A DNA stretch of 15,499 bases from CADEFX01 sp050260355 (GTDB lineage Bacteria > Pseudomonadota > Alphaproteobacteria > Rhizobiales > Hyphomicrobiaceae), in assembly GCA_050260355.1 (NCBI GenBank), contig JBLNBZ010000130.1:1-15499 (forward strand), in the 5' to 3' direction. The translations under genes were made by a program, and so were the position numbers. The notes beneath the pieces were generated by a model. That model was given only the letters and a program-made list of their open reading frames with translations, was not told the DNA's origin and ran no database searches. Positions 8,434 through 14,389 of this stretch are shown here, piece by piece (position 1 is the stretch's first letter; every line of letters starts with the position of its first letter).

Positions 8434-9213
8434 TCAGGCCACCGCTGCACTCTCCGGCATCAGCGCGCCCGACGCTGTTTCCCAAGGCACAGTCGCCATC
8501 ATTCCCGCGACCGCCTCGCGCCGGCGGGCGCGGCCGACGATGCGGCCGTCCTCGATCTTGATCACGCGATCGGCGTACTCGAGCGTGCGATGATCGTGCG
8601 TCACCGCGAGAACGCCGCGATTCGTCTCCTTGGCGACCTTCGACAGCAGCTCCATCACCGCCTTGCCGTTCTCGGCATCGAGTGCCGCCGTCGGCTCGTC
8701 GGCGAGGATGACGGACGGCGAGCCCGCCAGCGCACGCGCGATCGCGACACGCTGCTTCTCGCCGCCGCTGAGCTTGCTGGGATTGGCGTTGGCGCGATGC
8801 GAAAGCCTCACCGCGGCCAGCGCCTCCGCCGCGAGGTCCGGCGCGTCCGACATCGACACGCCGCGCAGGTCCAGCGCCAGCATGACGTTCTCCAGCGCCG
8901 TCAGCGTCGGCACCAGATTGTAGGCCTGGAACACGAAGCCGACGTGCTGGCGGCGCAGATCCGCCAGGCCTTCGGCATCGAGGCCGGTCGTCGAGTAGCC
9001 GGCGATCTGCAAGGTCCCCGAGGTCGGCGTCAGGATGCACCCCAGGATCGACAGAAGCGTGGTCTTCCCGCTGCCGGAGGGGCCCATCAGCAGCGTCAGC
9101 TCGCCCGGCATCAGGTCGAAGTTGACACCCTTCAGGGCATTCACTTGCGTTGCGCCGGAGCCGTGCGACTTGACGATGCCGCGGGCTTCCAGGATTGGCG
9201 TCGTGGCTTGCAT
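8434..9213 (-). CDS. ABC transporter ATP-binding protein, DevA/MacB/LolD type
   Basis: A 259-aa nucleotide-binding subunit with all core motifs. These are Walker A GPSGSGKT (44-51), the Q-loop glutamine at 96 in VFQAYNLVP, the signature LSGGEKQR (148-155), Walker B VILADEP with catalytic E173, and the switch histidine H206 in AVTHDHR. The class is the LolD/MacB/DevA exporter ATPases, which drive 4-TM FtsX-like permeases by a mechanotransmission mechanism and do not necessarily move substrate across the inner membrane. A strong ribosome site (AAAGGGAGGAGAC) lies in the 18-nt gap after the permease gene, so the two are co-transcribed and surely form one complex. The 3' end of this gene contains a degenerate copy of the locus operator. 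Confidence 0.93.
   Translation of the reverse strand: MQATTPILEARGIVKSHGSGATQVNALKGVNFDLMPGELTLLMGPSGSGKTTLLSILGCILTPTSGTLQIAGYSTTGLDAEGLADLRRQHVGFVFQAYNLVPTLTALENVMLALDLRGVSMSDAPDLAAEALAAVRLSHRANANPSKLSGGEKQRVAIARALAGSPSVILADEPTAALDAENGKAVMELLSKVAKETNRGVLAVTHDHRTLEYADRVIKIEDGRIVGRARRREAVAGMMATVPWETASGALMPESAAVA
8476..8491 (-). promoter_or_regulatory. Possible fifth, degenerate operator copy inside the ATPase gene
   Basis: Read leftward it is TGTGCCTTGGGAAACA, then GCG. It differs from TGTTCC-N4-GGAACA at two arm positions. It lies near the 3' end of the ATPase coding sequence, about 102 nt upstream of the DUF2147 start. A weak GAGAGT sits at the -10 distance. It could be an internal promoter for DUF2147 or a coding coincidence. 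Confidence 0.3.
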
Positions 9214-9231
9214 GATACGTGTCTCCTCCCT

Positions 9232-10428
9232 TTACCGGCTGAACACGACGGCCGGGTCGATGCGGGTGACCTTGAAGATGGCGCAGATGGCGGCGAGCAC
9301 GCACATGCCGACCGTCAGCACGAGCAGCATCAGTGCGAGGTTCGGCGTCATCACGATCAGCAGCGTCGTCTCGCGCGATGCGCGGATCACGAGCATGCTG
9401 AGGCACATGCCGAGCACGTAGCCGAGCGCGGCGCTGAGCACGGCCTGCATCAGGATGACGCGATGGATGTAGCCCGCGGAGGCACCCAGCGCCCGCAAGG
9501 TGGCGAACTCGTTGAGGTGATCCTTGGTGCTGGCGTAGAGCGTCTGCGCGACGATGACGATGCCGACGATGATGCCGAGGATCGCACCGGCGATCAGCGC
9601 CGAGCCTGCACCCGTCTCGAACAGCCAGTAGTCGAGGCTGCGCTTGCGGAACTCCTCGTGCGTCAGCACCTCCGTGTCCTGCAGGCGCGCCGACAGAGCC
9701 TTGCGCACCTTCTCCACATCCGTGCCGGGCGCGAGCTGCACCAGCGCATAAGAGGACTGCTCCGCAGTCGCATCCAGCAAGGTGCGCGCCGTGGCGAGCG
9801 TCGTGAAGACGTAAGGCAGCGTGGTGAATGAGCGGATGCCATCGGTGACTGCCGTGACTGCAACCTCGAGATTGTTGACCTCGGCCCGGTCGCCGATGCG
9901 CTCGATGCCGAGCTCACCGAAGTACGTGCGATCGACGGCCACGCCGTTCGGCGCCGACAGCGCTTCGCGGCTGCCCTGGGTGATGTCCCACGGCAGAGAG
10001 CCGCGCGTCGTGTCCGAGCCCACCAGCAGGGCAGCGGTCGATCCGCCCTTCGGCTTGCGCCAGTTGGCAAAGCCGACGACGAGCTCTTCTACGTCAGCCA
10101 CGCCGGGCGTGGATAAAATGGCGTGCCGTTCGCGTCCCGATAGGAACGAGGGGTCATCGAAGCTCTTGGTGCCGAGCGGAACGATCCACAGATCCGCCTT
10201 GGCATTGTCCAGCATGGCCGCGATGCGGTTCTCCGAGCCGAGATAGAGGCCGAACTGCACCGCCACCAGCACCACCGAGAAGACGATGCCCGTGAGGGTC
10301 ACGGCCAGGCTGAGCCGGTCGTGGAACAGATTGCGGTAAGCGAGCTTGGGGACCATCGGCAGCGCCCTGCGCTTCTTTGCAGGGCGTGCCGACATGGCCG
10401 CGCTCATTGCTGCTGCGTTCGATTGCAT
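9232..10428 (-). CDS. ABC transporter permease, DevC-like (FtsX domain)
   Basis: A 398-aa inner-membrane subunit with the DevC/MacB topology. After a charged, cytoplasmic N-terminus there is one helix at about 40-62, a periplasmic domain (about 65-270) and three C-terminal helices (about 275-298, 325-348, 365-386). The FtsX-domain hallmark 'EFATLRALGAS' is at 307-317 and the typical 'RIDPAVVFSR' tail ends the protein. In cyanobacterial DevBCA this subunit pairs with the DevA ATPase and DevB adaptor to export glycolipids through a TolC-like channel. The match to DevC and not MacB rests on the separate ATPase and the tail sequence. GGAGGG precedes the start. It lies 44 nt after the 234-aa secreted protein gene in one operon. 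Confidence 0.9.
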   Translation of the reverse strand: MQSNAAAMSAAMSARPAKKRRALPMVPKLAYRNLFHDRLSLAVTLTGIVFSVVLVAVQFGLYLGSENRIAAMLDNAKADLWIVPLGTKSFDDPSFLSGRERHAILSTPGVADVEELVVGFANWRKPKGGSTAALLVGSDTTRGSLPWDITQGSREALSAPNGVAVDRTYFGELGIERIGDRAEVNNLEVAVTAVTDGIRSFTTLPYVFTTLATARTLLDATAEQSSYALVQLAPGTDVEKVRKALSARLQDTEVLTHEEFRKRSLDYWLFETGAGSALIAGAILGIIVGIVIVAQTLYASTKDHLNEFATLRALGASAGYIHRVILMQAVLSAALGYVLGMCLSMLVIRASRETTLLIVMTPNLALMLLVLTVGMCVLAAICAIFKVTRIDPAVVFSR

Positions 10429-10472
10429 GACTTGTCCCTCCAGTTCGCTTCTCTCCGCTCAGCGCCGGCGGC

Positions 10473-11177
10473 TTATTCGCCGCACGGCACCGTGAGCATC
10501 TGGCCGACGCTCGGGAAATACTTCTTGCACTCCGTTGCGGGAGCCGCGGCCGGCGTGCTGGCGATGGCAGCGGTGTCGCCTTCGGCGGTCTTGATCTTCG
10601 GCGCCGAACCGTTCGGAGCCTTGACCGGCTGATCGGACGTCGACTTGGGAGCGCTGTCCTGCTTCTCGCCCTGCGCCACCGCCTTCGTGGCATTGGCATT
10701 CGCCTTGGCAGCGAAGCTCGGCACGCTGTCGCAGCTTACAAGCTCGGGCTGAGCGTCGGCGCTGCTCACCCAATTGCCGTCGGACTGGGTCCAGCGCGAC
10801 GCACCATAGAACCAGGCGCCGTTCTTGTAGGTGAAGGCGTGCTTGCCGGAGAAGCACTGGCCCTTGCCGTCGAACCAGACCTTGCTGGCCGGATCGTACT
10901 GGCGACCGGTGCCGTCAGCGAACTTGACGAGCGGAATCTTCGCTTCCTTCTTCGGCGTGCTCTTCTCCGACTTATGCGCGCTTCTGCGCCGCGCCCGGAT
11001 CTCATCCTCGTCCGGCGCCGAGTACGTGGTGGGCGGGCTCGAGAAGTACGGCCTGAAGTGGAAGTGACGGAAGCCGAAGCCGCCACCCATGCGCATGCCG
11101 GCTTCCGCGGGAGCGGCAAAGCTCGTCGACGTTGCGCACAGCGCGGTCGCCGCAGCGGCGAGGATCAGCTTGTTCAT
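10473..11177 (-). CDS. Secreted Cys-containing protein of unknown function, first gene of the exporter operon
   Basis: A 234-aa protein that I cannot assign to a named family. It has a signal peptide (MNKLILAAAATALCA..., probable cleavage near AEA at 24-26). A Gly/Phe/His-rich and then strongly basic segment follows (28-80). Next comes a compact aromatic domain with 'FADGTGRQYDPASKVWFDGKGQ' (86-107) and 'GAWFYGASRW' (120-129). A long low-complexity Ala/Lys/Ser/Pro region (155-213) follows, and then a short Cys tail (TECKKYF...VPCGE). Mature cysteines are at 108, 149, 217 and 232, so two disulfides are possible. The start at 11177 has an ideal AAAGGAG site 7 nt upstream. It heads the permease/ATPase operon and has the TGTTYC operator 70 nt upstream, so it probably works with the exporter in the periplasm. 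It could be a substrate, chaperone or envelope partner. Confidence 0.8.
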   Translation of the reverse strand: MNKLILAAAATALCATSTSFAAPAEAGMRMGGGFGFRHFHFRPYFSSPPTTYSAPDEDEIRARRRSAHKSEKSTPKKEAKIPLVKFADGTGRQYDPASKVWFDGKGQCFSGKHAFTYKNGAWFYGASRWTQSDGNWVSSADAQPELVSCDSVPSFAAKANANATKAVAQGEKQDSAPKSTSDQPVKAPNGSAPKIKTAEGDTAAIASTPAAAPATECKKYFPSVGQMLTVPCGE

Positions 11178-11219
11178 AACGAGGCTCCTTTCGTGGCTCA
11201 GGTCTGTATCCATGTTCCG

Positions 11220-11225
11220 ATCATG
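11220..11225 (-). promoter_or_regulatory. -10-like hexamer for the exporter operon
   Basis: Reading leftward, CATGAT lies 21 nt after the operator at 11247-11262. This is the position expected of a -10 box when an activator sits at -41.5. It matches TATAAT at 4 of 6 positions. The predicted start of transcription is near 11213, leaving a leader of about 36 nt. Confidence 0.45.
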
Positions 11226-11246
11226 GTCGGGCGCCGAGGGCGTCGC

Positions 11247-11262
11247 TGTTTCAGGCGGAACA
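11247..11262 (-). promoter_or_regulatory. TGTTYC-N4-GRAACA operator, exporter operon copy
   Basis: Read toward the gene it is TGTTCCGCCTGAAACA, followed immediately by GCG. It is one of four matching 16-bp palindromes in the right half of the window. Its centre lies 77 nt upstream of the ATG of the 234-aa secreted protein. Position relative to the -10-like hexamer fits a class II Crp/Fnr activator site. Confidence 0.75.
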
Positions 11263-11340
11263 GGGGGAGAAATTCTTCTTGGGGGGCGGTTGTCGGGAGC
11301 GATTGGCGGGTCCCGGCTTGGCGCCCTGATCCGCCCGTCC

Positions 11341-11359
11341 GCCGGGGCAGAGCCCCGGC
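11341..11359 (-). terminator. Hairpin after the hydrolase gene
   Basis: GCCGGGGC (11341-11348) and GCCCCGGC (11352-11359) form a perfect 8-bp stem around a 3-nt loop, beginning 17 nt after the hydrolase stop codon (11377) in its direction of transcription. No T-run follows, so termination strength is uncertain. It would separate the hydrolase unit from the exporter operon promoter. Confidence 0.65.
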
Positions 11360-11376
11360 AGATGGCAACAGCCGCT

Positions 11377-12267
11377 TCAGGCGGCCTGGGCGGCGAGCAT
11401 TCCGCTGGCGGGCAGCGCAGTCGGGGCCGGCCGTGTCGCGGCCTTGGCGGCAACCGCCTGCAGGCGCTTGACCACGTTGTCGACGAAGCTTGCCGCCCGC
11501 TCGACCACGACGTGGCGCTGACGGTCGACGGTCACGATGTGGTAGCTGTCGTCCAGCACCACCATGTCGACCAGGCCCTTCAGGTTCCTCTGCAGGTACC
11601 AGGCGTTGTCGAGATCGGCGTAGTCGTCCTCGCGCGGGTGCACGATCAGAGAGGGCTGGTGCACGTTCTTGAGCACCCGCTTGGCGGCCTGAACCAGCCT
11701 GCGATGCTCCAGGACCGCGCCGCCCGGCGTGCTCGGCAAGCCGGCCTGCGAGCTGTCCCCGCTGAACAGCGCATTGCGGATGAAGTCGCGGATGCGCTGA
11801 TCCTTGATGCCGTGCGGATGCAGGTCGGGGAAGCCGATCAGGTTGGCGATCCGCCGGCTGCAGACGATGCGGAACAGCCTCGCGTGCCAGGGAATGAGCC
11901 AGCCGTTCAGCCAAAGCGTGGGGGCGAACAGGGCCGTTCCCTGCACCTTGTCGGAATGGTTGGCGGCCAGCATCAGGCTCAACACCGCTCCCGTCGACAG
12001 GCCGCCGACGATGACGACGTCGCAGTCCTTGCGCAATTCGATCAGGGCCTGCTCGGCGCTCGCGTACCAGTCCTGCCAGCGCGTCGCCTTGATATCGTCC
12101 TCGGTGCCGCAGTGGCCGGCGAGCTGGGGGCAATGCACGGTGTAGCCGGAGCGCGCGAGGCCGTTCGCCACGAAGCGCATCTCGGTCGGCGTGCCGCACA
12201 GGCCATGCAGCAGAAGCACGCCAACCCGTCCGCCCGAAACCCGGTAGCTGTGATCCTTGACACTCAT
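11377..12267 (-). CDS. Alpha/beta hydrolase (carboxylesterase / serine hydrolase)
   Basis: A 296-aa alpha/beta-fold hydrolase. The oxyanion strand 'VGVLLLHGLCGTPTEM' (15-30), nucleophile elbow GLSTG with S91, acid in 'HPREDDYADL' (D214 or D215) and H243 in 'DDSYHIVT' form a complete Ser-Asp-His triad. The pattern resembles Est30-like carboxylesterases and monoacylglycerol-lipase-like S33 hydrolases, which cleave short to medium acyl esters. There is no signal peptide, so it is probably cytoplasmic. An Ala/Pro-rich tail (270-296) follows the fold. I choose ATG 12267, which has GAGG 8 nt upstream. The in-frame GTG at 12303 would overlap the predicted -10 of its own promoter. It carries its own operator copy (12327-12342) and its own downstream hairpin, so it is a single-gene unit in the same regulon as the exporter. 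Confidence 0.88.
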   Translation of the reverse strand: MSVKDHSYRVSGGRVGVLLLHGLCGTPTEMRFVANGLARSGYTVHCPQLAGHCGTEDDIKATRWQDWYASAEQALIELRKDCDVVIVGGLSTGAVLSLMLAANHSDKVQGTALFAPTLWLNGWLIPWHARLFRIVCSRRIANLIGFPDLHPHGIKDQRIRDFIRNALFSGDSSQAGLPSTPGGAVLEHRRLVQAAKRVLKNVHQPSLIVHPREDDYADLDNAWYLQRNLKGLVDMVVLDDSYHIVTVDRQRHVVVERAASFVDNVVKRLQAVAAKAATRPAPTALPASGMLAAQAA

Positions 12268-12299
12268 GTCACCCGCCTCATTGTTCGAGTTGATGCTCG

Positions 12300-12305
12300 A
12301 CACTA
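12300..12305 (-). promoter_or_regulatory. -10-like hexamer for the hydrolase gene
   Basis: Reading leftward, TAGTGT lies 21 nt after the operator at 12327-12342, the same spacing as in the other copies. It matches TATAAT at positions 1, 2 and 6. Predicted transcription start is near 12293, giving a leader of about 26 nt before ATG 12267. Confidence 0.45.
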
Positions 12306-12326
12306 GGCGGATGACGGGGCTGGCGC

Positions 12327-12342
12327 TGTTCCAGGTGGAACA
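12327..12342 (-). promoter_or_regulatory. TGTTYC-N4-GRAACA operator, hydrolase copy
   Basis: TGTTCCACCTGGAACA when read toward the hydrolase, followed by GCG. It is the most symmetrical copy, with 7-bp perfect arms (TGTTCCA/TGGAACA) around 2 nt. Its centre is about 67 nt upstream of ATG 12267. It lies between the crp-type gene and the hydrolase, in non-coding DNA. Confidence 0.78.
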
Positions 12343-12347
12343 TGAAG

Positions 12348-12364
12348 CCCGCGATTTGCGCGGG
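12348..12364 (-). terminator. Small hairpin after the Crp-type gene
   Basis: CCCGCG (12348-12353) pairs with CGCGGG (12359-12364) around a 5-nt loop, 37 nt beyond the regulator's stop. It lacks a T-run. It may end the regulator transcript just before the hydrolase promoter. Confidence 0.4.
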
Positions 12365-12401
12365 GCCAGAAGAAACGCCGGCCCAGCAGCGGCTTACAGC
12401 C

Positions 12402-13100
12402 TCAATTCTCCATATCGGCAATGCTCTCCAGGCTTGCCGTGTTGCAGACAAAACCCGACCCGGCGCGCGTGATGGCGCCCATGTCCTCGAGCATCGTCAG
12501 GGCGACGTTCACCTTCGGCCGGCTGGCGCCGATCAGCAGCGCGAGCTCGCCCTGCGACATGCCGAGGTCGAGCGGCACCTTCTCGCCCTTGATGCCGGGG
12601 TTCTTGAGCCTCAGCGCGGACAGCATCAGGCGGGCCAGGCGCACCTCGATTCGGTGCAGCGCGATCGCTTCCAGTCTTTGGTCCGTATCACGCAGGCGTG
12701 AGCACAAGAAGCAAATCGCCGCCAGGGCCACCTTCGGGTTCGATTCGATCAGCTCCATCAGAGCCTTTTGCGGCAGCGCCATCGCCTGGACGCGGGTGAT
12801 CGCCGTCGCACCTGCGGTCCGTTCCCCGCCATCCAGGGTTGCAATCTCACCGAAAATGCTGCCCGCCGCGGCATGGTCGAGCGAAAGCTCGCGCCCATCG
12901 CTTGACAGCACCGAAAGCCGGATGCGGCCCTCGATCACGAGGTAGATCTCGCGGCCCGGATCGCCGCGCGAGAAGATCATCTGATCCGGCTCGAACCGAA
13001 CGCGGCGCATGCGGGCCGCAATAACCTGCCGGTCGGCCTCGCTCAGCGAGCCGAACAGGGCCGTCCGCCCCAGCAATTCGACGATCGAACGCGGCTCCAT
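12402..13100 (-). CDS. Crp/Fnr-family transcriptional regulator
   Basis: A 232-aa regulator with the standard layout. The N-terminal cyclic-nucleotide-binding beta-barrel (about 13-110) is followed by the dimerisation helix (about 111-140) and a C-terminal winged helix-turn-helix (about 150-225). The phosphate-binding cassette is recognisable as FGEIA (83-87) plus ERTA (93-96), equivalent to G71-E72 and R82-S83 of E. coli CRP, so a cyclic nucleotide ligand is plausible. There is no FNR-type N-terminal cysteine cluster. The recognition helix reads ASRPKVNVALTMLED (192-206). CRP has SRETVGRILKMLED there, so the base-contacting Glu and second Arg of CRP are replaced by Pro and Val. This predicts a half-site other than TGTGA. 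It is the only regulator in the locus and the natural candidate for the four TGTTYC palindromes. It sits 119 nt after the 69-aa gene and may share its transcript. Confidence 0.93.
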   Translation of the reverse strand: MEPRSIVELLGRTALFGSLSEADRQVIAARMRRVRFEPDQMIFSRGDPGREIYLVIEGRIRLSVLSSDGRELSLDHAAAGSIFGEIATLDGGERTAGATAITRVQAMALPQKALMELIESNPKVALAAICFLCSRLRDTDQRLEAIALHRIEVRLARLMLSALRLKNPGIKGEKVPLDLGMSQGELALLIGASRPKVNVALTMLEDMGAITRAGSGFVCNTASLESIADMEN

Positions 13101-13219
13101 GATCCCGTAGTCCCGTCCTTTGTGCCGGCGACCATCATGCCGGTGACGCGGTGCAAATGTCGAGCCTCAGGACTCATGCGCTCGCGTTTGGTGAGCCTCG
13201 AGCCAGGGCCCCGCGCCTT

Positions 13220-13429
13220 TCAGCGGCCCCCCGGCCGATACCTGACCGGCGCCCTGAGCCACATGGTGCTCTCGCACACCGTCCTGCCGCACGAGCTGGT
13301 TGCAGCCGCATTCCTCGCACCTGCGTCCGAGGCGCTGACCGTGCCCGAGATGCACAATCCGATGATGAGGCCGGCCACAGCGCCACCGAGAAGCGCCGTC
13401 TTCAGCTCTCTGATGTCGATCCTGGGCAT
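13220..13429 (-). CDS. Small membrane-anchored or secreted Cys protein
   Basis: A 69-aa protein with a strong ribosome site (AAAGGAG, 6 nt before the ATG). After a short charged start (MPRIDIRELK), one hydrophobic segment covers 11-33 (TALLGGAVAGLIIGLCISGT). The rest is a 36-residue tail with Cys at 47 and 52 and a basic end. The hydrophobic stretch could be a membrane anchor or an uncleaved signal, placing the Cys tail in the periplasm. I recognise no family. It follows the 149-aa gene by 31 nt, so it is probably part of the same operon, upstream of the Crp-type regulator. Being short, it could be overcalled, but the ribosome site and the hydrophobic pattern support it. Confidence 0.6.
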   Translation of the reverse strand: MPRIDIRELKTALLGGAVAGLIIGLCISGTVSASDAGARNAAATSSCGRTVCESTMWLRAPVRYRPGGR

Positions 13430-13460
13430 GTCTTGCTCCTTTCGGCGGGCCAAAACCGGG

Positions 13461-13910
13461 TCAGGCTGCCGCCTCGAGCCAGGCACCTTCGACTGCCGCT
13501 GGTGCGGTCGGGCGCGTCTCGAGCTGGCCGACGACCTGGTGCAATGCGAGACAGAACTTTTGCGGGCTGAAACCCCACTTGGTGTTCAGCCGCATGCTGG
13601 CGGCGACATGAATGGCAGGCGCGATAAGGTTGTAGCCGCGACGCAGCATCAGCGTGCGCAGCCGCCGGGCCGAGAACACATCGACGAGGCAGCGGAAGCG
13701 CAGCAGGACCGCGCGGCGGTACGCCAGATCACCCTGGATCCGATCCCAGATCGCTTCCTCAAGCTGATTGAGGTCGGCGCTCGAAGCGCCGCGAAGCAGG
13801 ACCAGGCCCTTCTCGCTTTCGATCATGACGCGCATGGCCATGGCCAGGTGCTCGGGCGCCACCAGCGGCACATCGCTCGTTTCCAGGCTCTTGGTCATCG
13901 CCGTGGTCAT
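13461..13910 (-). CDS. Hypothetical protein, 149 aa
   Basis: I do not recognise this protein. It has no signal peptide. It appears largely helical and soluble: an acidic/amphipathic helix at 20-60 (HLAMAMRVMIESEKGLV...DLNQLEEAIWDRI) and a basic middle segment rich in Arg (65-91, 'YRRAVLLRFR...ARRLRTLMLRR'). A 'GYNLIAPAIHVAASMRLNTKWGFSPQKF' stretch (92-119) is followed by an Ala-rich tail. Start 13910 is supported by GGAG 8 nt upstream. Upstream in-frame codons overlap the previous gene. It follows the cold-shock-like gene by 23 nt, so the two are surely co-transcribed under the operator at 14253-14268. The basic patch could bind nucleic acid or membrane, which is speculation. Confidence 0.75.
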   Translation of the reverse strand: MTTAMTKSLETSDVPLVAPEHLAMAMRVMIESEKGLVLLRGASSADLNQLEEAIWDRIQGDLAYRRAVLLRFRCLVDVFSARRLRTLMLRRGYNLIAPAIHVAASMRLNTKWGFSPQKFCLALHQVVGQLETRPTAPAAVEGAWLEAAA

Positions 13911-13933
13911 TGTCGTTGCTCCGCTCGCCTGCC

Positions 13934-14155
13934 TCAGACGCGGCTCTCGCCGCCGAATGCCGTCCAGGGGGAGCCGCTCATGGTGATGATCTCGGTCGGC
14001 CGGCTCGCCACGACGAGGAAGTCGACGTCCTGTCCGACCAGCTCCTTCGCCGCGCTGCGGATCTCGGATTTGACGAAGCGGAATTTGCGTCCGCACTCGG
14101 CCTCGATGACGCCGACGCCCAGCTCGCTGCGGAATTTCGTGATTCTGCCGTACAT
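13934..14155 (-). CDS. Small cold-shock-domain-like (OB-fold) protein
   Basis: A 73-aa protein whose pattern resembles a cold-shock domain: MYGRITKF (1-8), ELGVGVIEAECGRKFRFVKSEI (11-32, compared with KGFGFI...FVHxSxI in Csp proteins) and GQDVDFLVVASRPTEI (41-56, compared with GQxVxFxVxxGxKGPxA). The aromatic RNP residues of true Csp proteins are mostly missing, so nucleic-acid binding is uncertain. The start at 14155 has AGGGAGAG upstream and matches the natural start of the fold. Longer in-frame starts would run into the promoter. It is the first gene of the run that includes the 149-aa, 69-aa and Crp-type genes, and it has its own operator copy about 105 nt upstream. Confidence 0.7.
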   Translation of the reverse strand: MYGRITKFRSELGVGVIEAECGRKFRFVKSEIRSAAKELVGQDVDFLVVASRPTEIITMSGSPWTAFGGESRV

Positions 14156-14225
14156 GGCACTCTCCCTTGCTTGTCTTGTCGCCGCCGAGCGCGGGCTCGA
14201 GGGCCAATCGCATTTGCATGAGGGA

Positions 14226-14231
14226 GTTTTG
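14226..14231 (-). promoter_or_regulatory. -10-like hexamer for the cold-shock-like operon
   Basis: Reading leftward, CAAAAC lies 21 nt after the operator at 14253-14268. It matches TATAAT at 3 of 6 positions, and the A at the second position is shared by all copies. The predicted leader to ATG 14155 is about 64 nt, the longest of the four. Confidence 0.35.
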
Positions 14232-14252
14232 CCGCGCGGGGCCGCCGGACGC

Positions 14253-14268
14253 TGTTCCTGGCGAAACA
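14253..14268 (-). promoter_or_regulatory. TGTTYC-N4-GRAACA operator, cold-shock-like operon copy
   Basis: TGTTTCGCCAGGAACA when read leftward, followed by GCG as in the other copies. Its centre is about 105 nt upstream of ATG 14155. It lies back to back with the copy at 14309-14324, with 40 nt between, in the divergent intergenic region. Confidence 0.72.
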
Positions 14269-14308
14269 ATCCGTACTCGGAGCTGAAAAATCTCGAGGCG
14301 CGCCTTGG

Positions 14309-14324
14309 TGTTCCGACGGGAACA
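14309..14324 (+). promoter_or_regulatory. TGTTYC-N4-GRAACA operator, adaptor gene copy
   Basis: TGTTCCGACGGGAACA, followed by GCG, with perfect 6-bp arms. Its centre lies about 73 nt upstream of the HlyD-type adaptor start at 14390. It is the only copy facing the plus strand and thus ties the divergent adaptor gene to the minus-strand exporter operon. Confidence 0.76.
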
Positions 14325-14345
14325 GCGCTGCCCTCGCTCAGGCTC

Positions 14346-14351
14346 TAGGTT
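14346..14351 (+). promoter_or_regulatory. -10-like hexamer for the adaptor gene
   Basis: TAGGTT lies 21 nt after the operator at 14309-14324, at the class II Crp spacing. It matches TATAAT at positions 1, 2 and 6. The predicted start of transcription is near 14358, giving a leader of about 32 nt. Confidence 0.45.
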
Positions 14352-14389
14352 CGCGACCGGGATGAACGCAGATAGCGGAGATCGTTGCC

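Noticed and set aside
11089..12306. 405-codon plus-strand open frame
   Set aside because: It lies antisense to the hydrolase and the secreted-protein start, overlaps two operators and has no recognisable domain.
12327..12342. The TGTTCC palindrome as a LexA (SOS) box
   Set aside because: Alphaproteobacterial LexA binds direct repeats GTTC-N7-GTTC. Here the arms are inverted (GTTC-N6-GAAC) and no SOS gene is nearby.
13122..14348. 408-codon plus-strand open frame
   Set aside because: It runs antisense through three small genes with good ribosome sites and across both divergent operators. The composition is shadow-like.
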